This document shows, one piece after another, positions 26,113 to 35,367 of a DNA stretch of 64,000 nucleotides; within the stretch, counting starts at the first letter, position 1; every line of letters begins with the position of its first letter. Both the position numbers and the translations under genes were made by a program. The DNA comes from VFKU01 sp964620045 (GTDB taxonomy: Bacteria > Hydrogenedentota > Hydrogenedentia > Hydrogenedentales > GCA-2746185). The stretch covers positions 158,259 through 222,258 of the forward strand of contig CAZUJL010000004.1 of NCBI GenBank assembly GCA_964620045.1, written 5' to 3'. The notes beneath the pieces are model-generated. The model made no database searches and was not told the DNA's origin. It saw only the letters and a program-made list of their open reading frames with translations.

Positions 26113-27380
26113 ACCTGCGGCAGTTCGTAGCCGCGGCGATATTCACGGCCCAGCATTTTCGTCGCCTCGCGATCGCCCGCGCACTTCACCTCGCCCGCAT
26201 CAAACTCCAGCGGGCGCCCCACGCGCGTGGCCACATTGCCCAGATGACACAACGCCGCCGAGATCGCGCCCTCCGAGATCGGCGCATTCAACTTGGAAGG
26301 ATCGTTCGCCGCCACGGCATTGATGAAATTCTGCATGTGCTTGCCCGTGTCCGCGCCGTCACCCAGCTTCTTCGGCCGCTCGCCCTTCAGCGTCACGATG
26401 CAGCCCTCACGCCCAATATCCAGCCGGCCGTTGTCGCCATAAAACACATTGCCGTTCTCGTGACCTTCCAGCGGGTAATCGGTCCACAGGCGCATCTCGT
26501 AAATCAGATAGCAGCCGTCATACTCGTACGTCACCATCTGCGTGTCCGGCGTCTCGTGGTCGTCGTCGTAAAAAAGCTGACCGCCCGCCGCCACCACGCG
26601 CTTCGGATACGTCACTCCCAGCCCCCATCGCGCGACATCAATCTGGTGCACGCCGTCGTTCGCGATGTCCCCGCAGCCGTAGTCCCAGAACCAATGCCAG
26701 TTGTAGTGCCAGCGGTTCTCCGTAAACGGACGCAACGGCGCCGGCCCGGTCCACACGTCGTAGTTCACACCCGCCGGCGGTGTCGACTCCGGCGCGCGCC
26801 CGATGCGGTCGCGGTACTGGTGGTTGATCGCCTTCGCCGCGCGCACCGTGCCGAGTTTCCCCGAGCGCAGATACTCCACCGCCGCCTGAATGCCCTCGCT
26901 GCTGCGGCTCTGCGTGCCATGCTGCACACACTTGCCCGTCTTCTGCGCCGCCGCCACCAACGCGAAGCCCTCGCGCACATTGTGGCTGCACGGCTTCTCC
27001 ACATACACGTGCTTGCCCGCCTTCAGCGCATGCAGCGCCACCGGCGTGTGCCAGTGATCGCACGTCGCAATGCTCACGCTCTCGATGCTCGCGTCCGCGA
27101 GAATCTCGTGGAAGTCCGTCGTCAGCTTCACGTCCTTCGCCTTCTTCACGCGCCCGCGCGCCTCCTCCAGCCGCTTCGGGTCCACGTCGCACAGGCCCAC
27201 CACCTCGCAGTTGTCCAACCCATCGAACAACTTCGCATGGTTCTGCCCCTGCCCGCCCGTCCCAATCACCGCATGCCGCACCCTCTTCTCCGCTCCCTGC
27301 GCGCTCCCCGCGCCTAAGGCTGCTGCCGCGCCAAGCGCGGCCGTCGTGTGAATGAATTCCCGGCGATCCAAGGTGTACAT
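26109..27380 (-). CDS. Tat-exported Gfo/Idh/MocA-family oxidoreductase, first gene of a five-gene operon
   Basis: 423 residues. The Tat signal MYTLDRREFIHTTAALGAAAALGAG is followed by a standard GTGGQGQNH dinucleotide loop, VVGLCDVDPKRLEEA, ATCDHWHTP, the EKP loop (GKHVYVEKPCSHNVREG) and the substrate region NWHWFWDYGCGDIANDGVHQIDVARW. This is the common planctomycete-type exported member. It heads the operon that runs to 20796, with every junction overlapping by 4 or 14 bases. The 137-base gap to the divergent amidase gene must contain its promoter, but no clear boxes were recognised. Confidence 0.92.
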   Translation of the reverse strand: MYTLDRREFIHTTAALGAAAALGAGSAQGAEKRVRHAVIGTGGQGQNHAKLFDGLDNCEVVGLCDVDPKRLEEARGRVKKAKDVKLTTDFHEILADASIESVSIATCDHWHTPVALHALKAGKHVYVEKPCSHNVREGFALVAAAQKTGKCVQHGTQSRSSEGIQAAVEYLRSGKLGTVRAAKAINHQYRDRIGRAPESTPPAGVNYDVWTGPAPLRPFTENRWHYNWHWFWDYGCGDIANDGVHQIDVARWGLGVTYPKRVVAAGGQLFYDDDHETPDTQMVTYEYDGCYLIYEMRLWTDYPLEGHENGNVFYGDNGRLDIGREGCIVTLKGERPKKLGDGADTGKHMQNFINAVAANDPSKLNAPISEGAISAALCHLGNVATRVGRPLEFDAGEVKCAGDREATKMLGREYRRGYELPQV

Positions 27381-27517
27381 AAGTCTGCGCCTCCGTGTAA
27401 GCGGGTTTGCTCCATCTTCTGCGATGCGCCGCGGCGAATCAACCGGAAAATTCTCGCGGCCATTGCGGATTTTTGCTACGATCCGCCTCCGTTTCGCGGC
27501 GCATGGGAGAAAGAAAC

Positions 27518-28402
27518 GTGCCCCAAAATTTCGTCATCGGCCTCGTGCAGATTCAAATCAGCGCGAATCCGCAGGACAACACGAAGAAAGCCATCGACTG
27601 GCTCGAAAAAGCGGCCAAGGCCGGGGCGCAGGTCGTCTGCCTGCCCGAGCTATACCGCAGCCAGTACTTCTGCCAGAAGGAAGACGCCGCGCTCTTCGAT
27701 CTCGCCGAGTCTCTCGACAGCGAAAGCGTCCGCGCGGTTCAGGCCGCCGCCGCGAAACTGAAGATCGCCGTCGTCGTGCCGGTGTTCGAGCGCCGCGCCG
27801 CAGGCGTGTACCACAACAGCGCCGTCATCGTGGATGCCGACGGAAAATCGCTTGGCACTTACCGCAAGATGCACATCCCCGACGACCCGGCGTATTACGA
27901 GAAGTACTACTTCGCGCCCGGCGACCTCGGCTTCAAGGCCTTCGACACGCAGTACGGCCGCGTCGGCACGCTCATCTGCTGGGACCAGTGGTACCCCGAA
28001 GCCGCGCGCCTCACCGCGCTCCGCGGCGCATCGGTGATCTTCTACCCCACCGCGATCGGCTGGCATCCGCACGAAAAAGCGCAGTACGGGGCGGCGCAAC
28101 GCGACGCGTGGATGACGGTGCAGCGCGGCCACGCGATCGCGAACGGTGTATACGTCGCCGCCGTAAACCGCGTCGGCTTTGAGCGCCCCGTCGCCGAACA
28201 GGCCGGCCTCGAATTCTGGGGCACGTCTTTCGTCGCCGATCCGCAGGGCGTCATCCTCGCGCAGGCCTCCACCGACAAGGAAGAAGTCCTGCTCGCCACG
28301 GTCGATCTCGCGCACCTCGAGACGATCCGCCGCAACTGGCCCTTCCTGCGCGACCGCCGAATCGACGCCTTCGGCGACATCACGCGCCGCTTCATCGACT
28401 AA
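27518..28402 (+). CDS. aguB: N-carbamoylputrescine amidase (nitrilase superfamily)
   Basis: Carbon-nitrogen hydrolase that converts N-carbamoylputrescine to putrescine, CO2 and ammonia in the cytoplasm. The catalytic triad is visible in 294 residues: E44 in LPELYRSQYFC, K117 in YRKMHIPDDPAYYEKYYF and C154 in GTLICWDQWYPEAA. The FPGD-like FAPGDLGF and the DQWYPE block are specific for the AguB group. The start is GTG 27518 because GGGAGA lies 7 bases upstream. An ATG at 27503 adds 5 residues but has no site. It is followed after 2 bases by agmatine deiminase, so assignment as aguB is strong. Confidence 0.95.
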   Translation: MPQNFVIGLVQIQISANPQDNTKKAIDWLEKAAKAGAQVVCLPELYRSQYFCQKEDAALFDLAESLDSESVRAVQAAAAKLKIAVVVPVFERRAAGVYHNSAVIVDADGKSLGTYRKMHIPDDPAYYEKYYFAPGDLGFKAFDTQYGRVGTLICWDQWYPEAARLTALRGASVIFYPTAIGWHPHEKAQYGAAQRDAWMTVQRGHAIANGVYVAAVNRVGFERPVAEQAGLEFWGTSFVADPQGVILAQASTDKEEVLLATVDLAHLETIRRNWPFLRDRRIDAFGDITRRFID

Positions 28403-28404
28403 CC

Positions 28405-29469
28405 ATGGCCGCGCCGAAAAAGTCAGCCGCCGCGTTCCGCTTTCCCGCCGAGTGGGAGCCGCACGACGCCACCTTCCTCGCTTGGCCCGTAAATAAAGCC
28501 GATTGGCCCGGTAAGTTCGAGCCGATCCCCTGGGTCTTCGCGGAGATCATCCGCGCGCTCATGCCCGGCGAGCCCGTGCACCTGCTCATCCCATCAGCGG
28601 CGGCAAAGAAAAAAATTGTCGAGATGCTCAAGCACGCGAACGTCGACGTCTCGCGCGTGGTCTTCCTGCCGCTCGCGCTTGACCGCGGCTGGATGCGCGA
28701 CTGCAGCCCGGCCTTCGTCACGCGCGGCAAGAAGGAACGCGCCGCCGTACAGTTCGGCTTCAACGCCTGGGCGAAATACGACAACTGGCGCAAGGACGCC
28801 AAGGTTCCGCCCTTCCTCACGAAGCACACCAAATCCACCGCCATCGCACCGATGCACAAGGGCCGCCGCGTGATCCTCGAAGGCGGCGGCATCGACGGCA
28901 ACGGCGCCGGCACCATGCTCACCACCGAAGAATGCCTGCTCGATCCGAAAGTGCAAGTCCGCAATCCAGGCTTCACGCGCGCGGACTACGAAACCGTCTT
29001 CCGCGACTACCTTGGCATTCAGAAAGTAATCTGGCTCGGCAAAGGCATCGCCGGCGACGACACGCACGGCCACGTGGACGATCTCTGTCGTTTCGTGAAC
29101 CCGACCACGGTCGTGCTCTGCCGCGAAACGAACAAACGCGACGCAAACTATCGCCTGCTCGAGGAAAACCGCGAGCGCCTGCAAGGCGCCACCACGGCCG
29201 ACGGCAAAAAAATCACCACCGTCCCGCTGCCGATGCCGGCCCCCGTCGTGTTCGAAGGCATGCGCCTGCCCGCCAGCTACGCGAACTTCTACATCGCCAA
29301 CGGCCGCGTCATCGTGCCAACCTTCAACGATCCCAACGACCGCATCGCGCTCGGCGTGCTCACCGAGCTATTCCCCAAGCGTGAAATCATCGGCATCCAC
29401 GCCGTCGATCTCGTCTGGGGCCTCGGCACACTCCACTGCCTTACCCACGAGCTGCCCGCGCGCAGGTGA
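28405..29469 (+). CDS. aguA: Agmatine deiminase
   Basis: Converts agmatine to N-carbamoylputrescine, the step before the preceding gene's reaction. The 354-residue protein is of usual length and has the agmatine/peptidyl-arginine deiminase blocks: FPAEWEPHDATFLAWP near the N-terminus, WMRDCSPAF (substrate acid), ILEGGGIDGNG, GDDTHGHVDDLCRF (catalytic His and Asp), FNDPND, and the nucleophile C345 in GTLHCLTHELPA. The gap to aguB is 2 bases, so the pair is an operon for arginine-derived putrescine. No arginine decarboxylase gene is in the window. Confidence 0.95.
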   Translation: MAAPKKSAAAFRFPAEWEPHDATFLAWPVNKADWPGKFEPIPWVFAEIIRALMPGEPVHLLIPSAAAKKKIVEMLKHANVDVSRVVFLPLALDRGWMRDCSPAFVTRGKKERAAVQFGFNAWAKYDNWRKDAKVPPFLTKHTKSTAIAPMHKGRRVILEGGGIDGNGAGTMLTTEECLLDPKVQVRNPGFTRADYETVFRDYLGIQKVIWLGKGIAGDDTHGHVDDLCRFVNPTTVVLCRETNKRDANYRLLEENRERLQGATTADGKKITTVPLPMPAPVVFEGMRLPASYANFYIANGRVIVPTFNDPNDRIALGVLTELFPKREIIGIHAVDLVWGLGTLHCLTHELPARR

Positions 29470-29508
29470 TATAGTAAGAGTTTCCACATTCAGGCACGGA
29501 GGCGGTAC

Positions 29509-30438
29509 ATGAAGTCTACTGTCGCTATTGCCGTCGTTGTCGCAGCGGCCATTGTCGCGGCTGCGTTCTCCGCCCTCGCCACGGCCTATCTGCTTCCGCG
29601 CCCCAAACCAGCGCCCGAAGTAACAATCCCGGCTCCCGTCGCCGTCGATGACCACTCCGCCGAACTCGCCGATCTCCGCGATCAACTCGCCAAGGCGAAC
29701 GCCCGCATCGCCGAACTCGAAGCCGAAGCAGTGCCCGCCGCACCCGAACCGGCAGCCGCAGAACCTGCTCCAGAACCCCCGGCGCCCGAAGAACCCCAAA
29801 AAACACCCACGCTCGACGAAATCCGCGACGCGCTCGCCAAAAACAGCGGTGCCCGCGCCCAGTTCCAGGCGCTCACCGAACTCATCTACGCCGATCTGCT
29901 GAACGACCTAAATCTCGACCCCGAAACCAAGGCCGCACTGCGTGAAATGCTACTCGACGCGCAGATCGAAGAACTCGCCCTCGCGCAATACGCCATGCAA
30001 AAAGGCGACATCCCGTGGAACAAAGTCGCCGAATGGCGGGACGACGAGCGCGCGCTCCTTGATGAACAAATCCGCGCGTTGCTCTCGCCGGACAAATACA
30101 AAACATGGCAGGAATACGCCGCCACGATCGACGAGCGTTCCCTCGAAGGCAGCCTGCGCAACCAGATCCGCGCCTTCGCGAGCGGACTCACCGATGAAAA
30201 CTTCGAGGCCGTCATGCAGGTCGCCGTCGAGGAGTTCCTCGCCGAGCAAAACAAGCTCAACAACAGCAACACGCCCTTCACCACCGCCGAGAACCTGCGC
30301 TACCAAATCCGCGCGATGGAGCAAATGCGCGAGCGCCTGCGCGAATACCTGACCGCCGATCAATTCGCCGAGATCAACAACTGGCTCAACATGGGCATCA
30401 ACCTCTTCGAGCAACAACTCGCCTCGATGGGCCTCTAG
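29509..30438 (+). CDS. Hypothetical membrane-anchored protein with coiled coil and Pro/Ala/Glu-rich linker
   Basis: 309 residues that I do not recognise as a family. Residues 1-30 form a hydrophobic anchor (VAIAVVVAAAIVAAAFSALATAYLL). Then come a short Pro-rich piece, a predicted coiled coil (HSAELADLRDQLAKANARIAELEAE, roughly 49-73), a linker of Ala, Pro and Glu (74-98), and a helical acidic domain to the C-terminus containing LNDLNLDPETKAALREML and two similar helical segments ending in GINLFEQQLASMGL. It could be a periplasmic helical bundle tethered to the inner membrane. It is 39 bases after aguA but may have its own signals. Confidence 0.7.
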   Translation: MKSTVAIAVVVAAAIVAAAFSALATAYLLPRPKPAPEVTIPAPVAVDDHSAELADLRDQLAKANARIAELEAEAVPAAPEPAAAEPAPEPPAPEEPQKTPTLDEIRDALAKNSGARAQFQALTELIYADLLNDLNLDPETKAALREMLLDAQIEELALAQYAMQKGDIPWNKVAEWRDDERALLDEQIRALLSPDKYKTWQEYAATIDERSLEGSLRNQIRAFASGLTDENFEAVMQVAVEEFLAEQNKLNNSNTPFTTAENLRYQIRAMEQMRERLREYLTADQFAEINNWLNMGINLFEQQLASMGL

Positions 30439-30837
30439 TTCCGAATCCGTTTACAAGAATCGCGAAATCCGGCCCACGGGAATACCGCACGCCGCCGCCT
30501 CAATTGGAGTGTTCTTCAACAACCGTCGCACCCTGCAACGATCTGCAACGCGACGCACGCATTAACGGCTTTTCCAGGCCCCATATCCACAAATCAGTGG
30601 ATAACAGGATTCGGCCTAAATCCGAACGCAAACGGATAACCTAGTTACATTTCCGTAGCATAAGATGCCGGTTCATACGAATCAGTATTATATAAATCCG
30701 ATTCCTACGCCCATTTGCTCCATTTTCCAACCCGGTACGCTACTTGCTTTTTACCAGCGGGCAGGCGTCCGTTGTTCTGAGGTAATCGTTGACACGTCGT
30801 CAGCGCGGCCAGCCCAAAAGGAACACGCGGGCTCCGT
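30439..30837. promoter_or_regulatory. 399-base AT-richer leader before the glycosyltransferase gene
   Basis: No gene was recognised here. The stretch is clearly lower in GC than its neighbours, especially 30600-30730 (TTATATAAATCC around 30690). A perfect 7-bp inverted repeat TATCCAC-AAATCA-GTGGATA lies at 30584-30603, suitable as an operator or hairpin. TTGACA occurs near 30788 without a convincing -10. The region most likely carries the promoter and control sites of the alpha-glucan gene cluster that follows. Confidence 0.5.
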
Positions 30838-32118
30838 ATGAAGGTTCTTATGCTCGGTTGGGAATATCCCCCGCATATCGCGGGAGGACTCGGTACTGCC
30901 TGCGAAGGCCTCACGCGCGCCCTCGCGCGCCAGGGCGTCCACATGCAGTTCGTCATGCCGCGCGTCTTCGGCGACGAACCTGCGGAGCACATGACGCTGG
31001 TCGACGCCTCGGCTGAGACCTACACCGAAGAAACCACCGGCGCCACGCGCATCACGCGCTACTCCGTGCCTGCCGCGCTACGCCCGTACTGGTCCGAGAG
31101 CGACTACCTCACGGAAACCGCCGTGCTCACAGCCACGACGAACGGCGAAGGCGGCACCACAACCGTGAAATCCCGCTCCGCCGGTCGCATTCATTACGGC
31201 GGCGACATGTTCTCCGAAGTCGCACGGTTCACGCAGGGTGTCATGGACGTCTGCAACGACCTCGAGTTCGACGTCATTCACGCACACGACTGGATGACCT
31301 TCCCGGCCGCCGTCGCGCTGCGTGAACACACCGGCAAACCAATGGTCGCGCACATCCACAGCCTCGAATACGACCGCAGCGGCCGCAACGGCATGAACGC
31401 GCGCATCCGCGGCTTCGAGCAGTTGGGCCTCTCACAGGCCGACGCCGTCGTTGCCGTGAGCCACTACACCAAGGGCATCATCTGCAGCGAATACGGCATT
31501 AATCACGAGAAAGTACACGTCGCGCACAACGGCATCTATGAAAAAGAAGTCGTGCAGCATTACCAGTCCGTGCACACCGACTGGCCCAAGCACGTCGTGC
31601 TGTTCCTCGGCCGCGTCACGTATCAGAAAGGGCCCGACTACTTCGTCCGCGCCGCGGCCAAGGTCGCGCCGCACATGCGCGACGTGCTCTTCGTCGTCGC
31701 GGGCGCGGGCGACATGCTCGATCAGATCAAGCAGCTCGCGCGCGATCTCGGCGTCGAGCAGTACTTCCATTTCCCCGGTTTCCTGCGCGGCGGCTCGGTC
31801 GAGGAAATGTTCAGCGTCGCCGATTTGTATGTCATGCCGTCGGTGTCCGAGCCCTTCGGCATTGCGGCGCTCGAAGCGATCAATTTCGACACGCCCGTGC
31901 TGCTGAGCAAACAGTCGGGCGTTTCCGAAGTCGTCGGCCATAGCCTGAAGTTCGATTTCTGGGATGTGGACCGCCTCGCGGACCTGATCATCAATGGCTT
32001 GCTCCACGAAGAGCTGCGCACGGACATGATCGAGATGGCCCGAAAAGAACTCTCGCGGGTGCGTTGGGACGCCTCCGCCGCAAAAGTAATGGACGTCTAT
32101 AAGCGGCTCGCCGCATAA
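30838..32118 (+). CDS. Glycosyltransferase, glycogen synthase-like (GT4/GT5 type)
   Basis: GT-B fold glycosyltransferase of 426 residues. The N-terminal MLGWEYPPHIAGGLGTACEGL corresponds to the nucleotide-sugar-binding KxGGL loop. FDVIHAHDWMTFPAAVA and AVSHYTKGI are typical of the N-domain. The C-domain has VLFLGRVTYQKGPDYFVRAA, FHFPGFLRGGSVEEMF and the EX7E motif (EPFGIAALEAINFDTP). As the first gene of a run with GH57, debranching enzyme and a GH63-like glucosidase, it is probably an alpha-glucan (glycogen or maltosaccharide) synthase. The donor sugar nucleotide is not determined. Confidence 0.9.
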   Translation: MKVLMLGWEYPPHIAGGLGTACEGLTRALARQGVHMQFVMPRVFGDEPAEHMTLVDASAETYTEETTGATRITRYSVPAALRPYWSESDYLTETAVLTATTNGEGGTTTVKSRSAGRIHYGGDMFSEVARFTQGVMDVCNDLEFDVIHAHDWMTFPAAVALREHTGKPMVAHIHSLEYDRSGRNGMNARIRGFEQLGLSQADAVVAVSHYTKGIICSEYGINHEKVHVAHNGIYEKEVVQHYQSVHTDWPKHVVLFLGRVTYQKGPDYFVRAAAKVAPHMRDVLFVVAGAGDMLDQIKQLARDLGVEQYFHFPGFLRGGSVEEMFSVADLYVMPSVSEPFGIAALEAINFDTPVLLSKQSGVSEVVGHSLKFDFWDVDRLADLIINGLLHEELRTDMIEMARKELSRVRWDASAAKVMDVYKRLAA

Positions 32119-32130
32119 AGGAGTGTAGCC

Positions 32131-33387
32131 ATGCCGTCGGTCAGCTTGTACTTCCAGGTCCATCAGCCCTTCCGGCTGCGGCGCTTTAGCTATTTCGATA
32201 AAAGCGCCACGCAGGACTATTTCGACGACAAGAAAAACGGCGACATCCTGCGCAAGGTGGCGAACAAGTGCTACCTGCCCACGAACGAGACCATCCTGCG
32301 CCTGATCGAGGAAACCGACGGCAAGTTCCGCGTCAGCTACTCAATCACGGGTGTCGCGATTGAACAGTTCGAGCGCTATTCGCCGGAAACCCTCGAGTCC
32401 TTCCAGCGCCTCGCGCGCACAGGCTGCGTCGAGTTCATCGGCGAGACCTACTTCCACTCGCTCGCCGCGCTGTACGATTTCGAGGAATTCGACGCGCAGG
32501 TTTCCATGCACCGCCGCCGCATGCTGGAGCTCTTCGGCCAGACGCCCAAGGTCTTCCGCAACACCGAGCTCATCTACAACGACGAGATCGGCCGCCATCT
32601 CGCGTCCAAAGGATACAAGGCCGTCATCGCCGAAGGCCCAGACGATATCCTCGGCTGGCGCACGCCGAACTTCGTGTACCGCGTGCCGGGCACGAAAACC
32701 TCGCTGCTGCTGAAGAACTACCGCCTGTCGGACGACATCGCCTTCCGCTTCTCAAACCGCGGCTGGGCGGATTTCCCGCTCACGGCGGACAAGTTCTCGC
32801 GCTGGGTGCACAACATCAGCGGCGCGGGCGACGTCGTCAACCTGTTCATGGATTACGAAACCTTCGGCGAGCACCAGTGGGAATCGACCGGCATCTTCGA
32901 GTTTCTCAAGCACATGCCGGGCGAAGTGCTGACACATCCCGACTGGAATTTCAAAACGCCGTCCGAAGTCGCCGACACCTATCCGCAGGTCGCCGATATG
33001 TCCTTCCACCGCACGACCTCGTGGGCCGACATGGAGCGCGACATCACCGCTTGGCGCGGCAACCGCATGCAGGCCAAGGCGCTCGATGCGGCCTATGCCC
33101 TCAAGGAGGCCGTCTACAAATCCGGCAGCCGCGAAGCCCTGCATACCTGGCGCAAGCTGCTCACCTCCGACCACTTCTACTACATGTGCACGAAGTGGTT
33201 CGCCGACGGAGACGTGCACGCATACTTCAGCCCCTTTGAATCGCCCTATGACGCATTCATCAACTATGAAAACGTGTTCAAGGACTTCGCCGCAAATCTC
33301 GAATCACTGCGCGCCGCGGCCGACGCGCCGATGCCCGTGCTCGCCGAGCCTGTGGGGCTCCTTCAAGCCGTCGGTGCGGGACGATAG
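32131..33387 (+). CDS. GH57 family glycoside hydrolase (alpha-amylase / 4-alpha-glucanotransferase type)
   Basis: 418 residues without a signal, so cytoplasmic. The five GH57 regions are present: YFQVHQPFRLRRFSYFD, FIGETYFHSLAALYD, FRNTELIYNDEIGRHL (nucleophile E146), FMDYETFGEHQW (acid/base D241) and a C-terminal block near MCTKWFADGDVHAYFSP. The length matches short GH57 'alpha-amylases' found next to GT4/5 glycosyltransferases in several phyla. AAAGGAG precedes the ATG, and it begins 12 bases after the glycosyltransferase stop. The expected substrate is an alpha-1,4-glucan. Branching or transferase activity cannot be excluded. Confidence 0.93.
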   Translation: MPSVSLYFQVHQPFRLRRFSYFDKSATQDYFDDKKNGDILRKVANKCYLPTNETILRLIEETDGKFRVSYSITGVAIEQFERYSPETLESFQRLARTGCVEFIGETYFHSLAALYDFEEFDAQVSMHRRRMLELFGQTPKVFRNTELIYNDEIGRHLASKGYKAVIAEGPDDILGWRTPNFVYRVPGTKTSLLLKNYRLSDDIAFRFSNRGWADFPLTADKFSRWVHNISGAGDVVNLFMDYETFGEHQWESTGIFEFLKHMPGEVLTHPDWNFKTPSEVADTYPQVADMSFHRTTSWADMERDITAWRGNRMQAKALDAAYALKEAVYKSGSREALHTWRKLLTSDHFYYMCTKWFADGDVHAYFSPFESPYDAFINYENVFKDFAANLESLRAAADAPMPVLAEPVGLLQAVGAGR

Positions 33388-33420
33388 GCCCAAACCCAGG
33401 GCCGGCTGAAAGCGCGCGCG

Positions 33421-35364
33421 GTGCAGTATTCGCCCAACGCCGAATGGCTCGAAACCGCCGGTAACGGAGCGTTCGCGACCGGCACGGTGTCGCGCGAACG
33501 CACGCGGCGGTATCACACGCTGCTGATGCACGCCGACTCGCCGTCGTCGAACCGACGCGTGCTCGTGCCCGGCTTCGATGCCTGGCTTGAGCACAATGGC
33601 ACGCGAATCTACATCACGCAGCAACGCTACAAAAACACCGAACCCAATCCGAACATCTGGTCGTCGATTTCCAAATTCTCGTCGCGCCCTTGGCCCATGT
33701 GGGATTTCTCCACATCCGCCGGCGTATGGCGCGAGGAGCTATTCATCGCGGCGGACACCGGCGAGACCATTCTCCGCTGGACCGGCACGAAAAAATCCAG
33801 CGCCGCGCGATTTTGCCTGCGCCCCTTCCTCGCCTGCCGCGACTACCACGCGCTGCGCACGCGCGACCCGGCCTTCAATATGGAGCCACGCATAAACAGC
33901 ACGCTCTACTTGTGGCAGCCATACCCGGACGCGCCCGGCATCGCGCTGCACACCAACGCCACCTACACCCACGACCCGCACTGGCACGAACAGTTCGAAT
34001 ACACCATCGAACGCGCCCGCGGCTTTGATTCTTCGGAAGACCTCGCCAGTCCCGGTACATTCACATGGGAATTGGGCACGGATTCCGACGCACTCGCCGT
34101 AGTGCTGCATTCCGTTCTCCCCGATGCTACCGCTCCCGCGCCCATTGCCGACGTCACCGGCTACGTCACGAAAACGGCCGCCACCGAACGCACGCGCCGC
34201 GCCGCACTCGATCCCTCCGACTTCTCCGCACGCCAGTTCATCGTTCGTCGCGGCACCGGCAAAACCATCATCGCCGGGTATCCGTGGTTCGTCGATTGGG
34301 GCCGCGACACCTTCATCGCCATGCGCGGCCTCTGTCTCGCACGCGGCGATCTCGACAACGCGCAGGCGATCATCGAAACCTGGGCCGACGTCTGCGACGG
34401 CGGCCTGCTACCCAACTGCTTTTGCGACGACAACGCGCTTCCCGATTACTGCGCCGTCGACACGGCCCTCTGGTTCGTCATCGCCGCGCACGAACTGCTC
34501 ACGGCCCTCCGTCGCGCGCGGCGCAGCAACCGCACACTCGACACGCGCCTGCGCACGCTCAACGACGCCATCTTGAAACAGTTCATCCTCGGCGCGAACT
34601 ACGCAATCCGCGCCGGTGCCGACGGATTAATCGGCGCCGGCATCCCCGGCCGCGCACTCACATGGATGGACGCGCGCGTCGACGGCGAACCCGTCACCGC
34701 TCGTTCAGGCAAGCCGGTTGAAGTACAATGCCTCTGGGTGAATGCGCTGGAAACCGCGCGCCGTCGTTCACCGGACTTCAATGCGCTGCTCAAAACCGCG
34801 CGCCGGAGTTTCGTCGATCGCTTTTGGCACGCTGGCCGCGGCTATCTGGCCGACGTGGTCGACCCCGGCCACATGCCCGGAACAGAGGACACTGCGCTGC
34901 GGCCCAACCAGATTTTCGCCATCGGCGGCTTGCCGTCGATGCTCGTCCCAAAGCGCATCGGGCGTAAAATAGTGGATACTGTGCATCGCGAACTCTTCAC
35001 CCCGCTTGGCCTGCGCACACTCGCCCCCGGGGATCGCGCTTATCGCGGACACTATGCCGGCGGGCCCGCCGAACGCGACCGCGCGTACCACCAGGGCACG
35101 GTCTGGCCGTGGCTGATGGGTCCCTTCGGCGAAGCGTACCTCCGCGTGCACGACGACACGCCCGACGCGCGCGCCTGGGTGCGCAAGCACTGCCTCGCGC
35201 CCCTGCGTGCGCACATCGATGGTAACGGCCTCGGTCATCTCCCGGAAATCGCCTCCGGCGATCCGCCGCACGCGATCGATGGCTGTCCATTCCAGGCCTG
35301 GTCGCTCGGCGAATTCCTGCGGCTCGAAAAACTCTGCGCCCCCGGCGCGGCACAAAAAGGCTGA
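33421..35364 (+). CDS. Amylo-alpha-1,6-glucosidase / glycogen debranching enzyme
   Basis: 647 residues, starting at GTG 33421. The N-terminal beta-domain (NAEWLETAGNGAFATGTVS, RYHTLLMHAD, NRRVLVPGFDAWLE) is that of the bacterial/archaeal debranching enzyme N-domain. The C-terminal (alpha/alpha)6 barrel carries IIAGYPWFVDWGRDTFIAMRGL, LPDYCAVDTALWFV, VNALE and AYHQGTVWPWLMGPF. It belongs to the GH133-type debranching enzymes that hydrolyse alpha-1,6 branches in glycogen. It is located between the GH57 enzyme and the GH63-like glucosidase, with a 3-base gap to the latter. Confidence 0.93.
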   Translation: MQYSPNAEWLETAGNGAFATGTVSRERTRRYHTLLMHADSPSSNRRVLVPGFDAWLEHNGTRIYITQQRYKNTEPNPNIWSSISKFSSRPWPMWDFSTSAGVWREELFIAADTGETILRWTGTKKSSAARFCLRPFLACRDYHALRTRDPAFNMEPRINSTLYLWQPYPDAPGIALHTNATYTHDPHWHEQFEYTIERARGFDSSEDLASPGTFTWELGTDSDALAVVLHSVLPDATAPAPIADVTGYVTKTAATERTRRAALDPSDFSARQFIVRRGTGKTIIAGYPWFVDWGRDTFIAMRGLCLARGDLDNAQAIIETWADVCDGGLLPNCFCDDNALPDYCAVDTALWFVIAAHELLTALRRARRSNRTLDTRLRTLNDAILKQFILGANYAIRAGADGLIGAGIPGRALTWMDARVDGEPVTARSGKPVEVQCLWVNALETARRRSPDFNALLKTARRSFVDRFWHAGRGYLADVVDPGHMPGTEDTALRPNQIFAIGGLPSMLVPKRIGRKIVDTVHRELFTPLGLRTLAPGDRAYRGHYAGGPAERDRAYHQGTVWPWLMGPFGEAYLRVHDDTPDARAWVRKHCLAPLRAHIDGNGLGHLPEIASGDPPHAIDGCPFQAWSLGEFLRLEKLCAPGAAQKG

Positions 35365-35367
35365 GCC

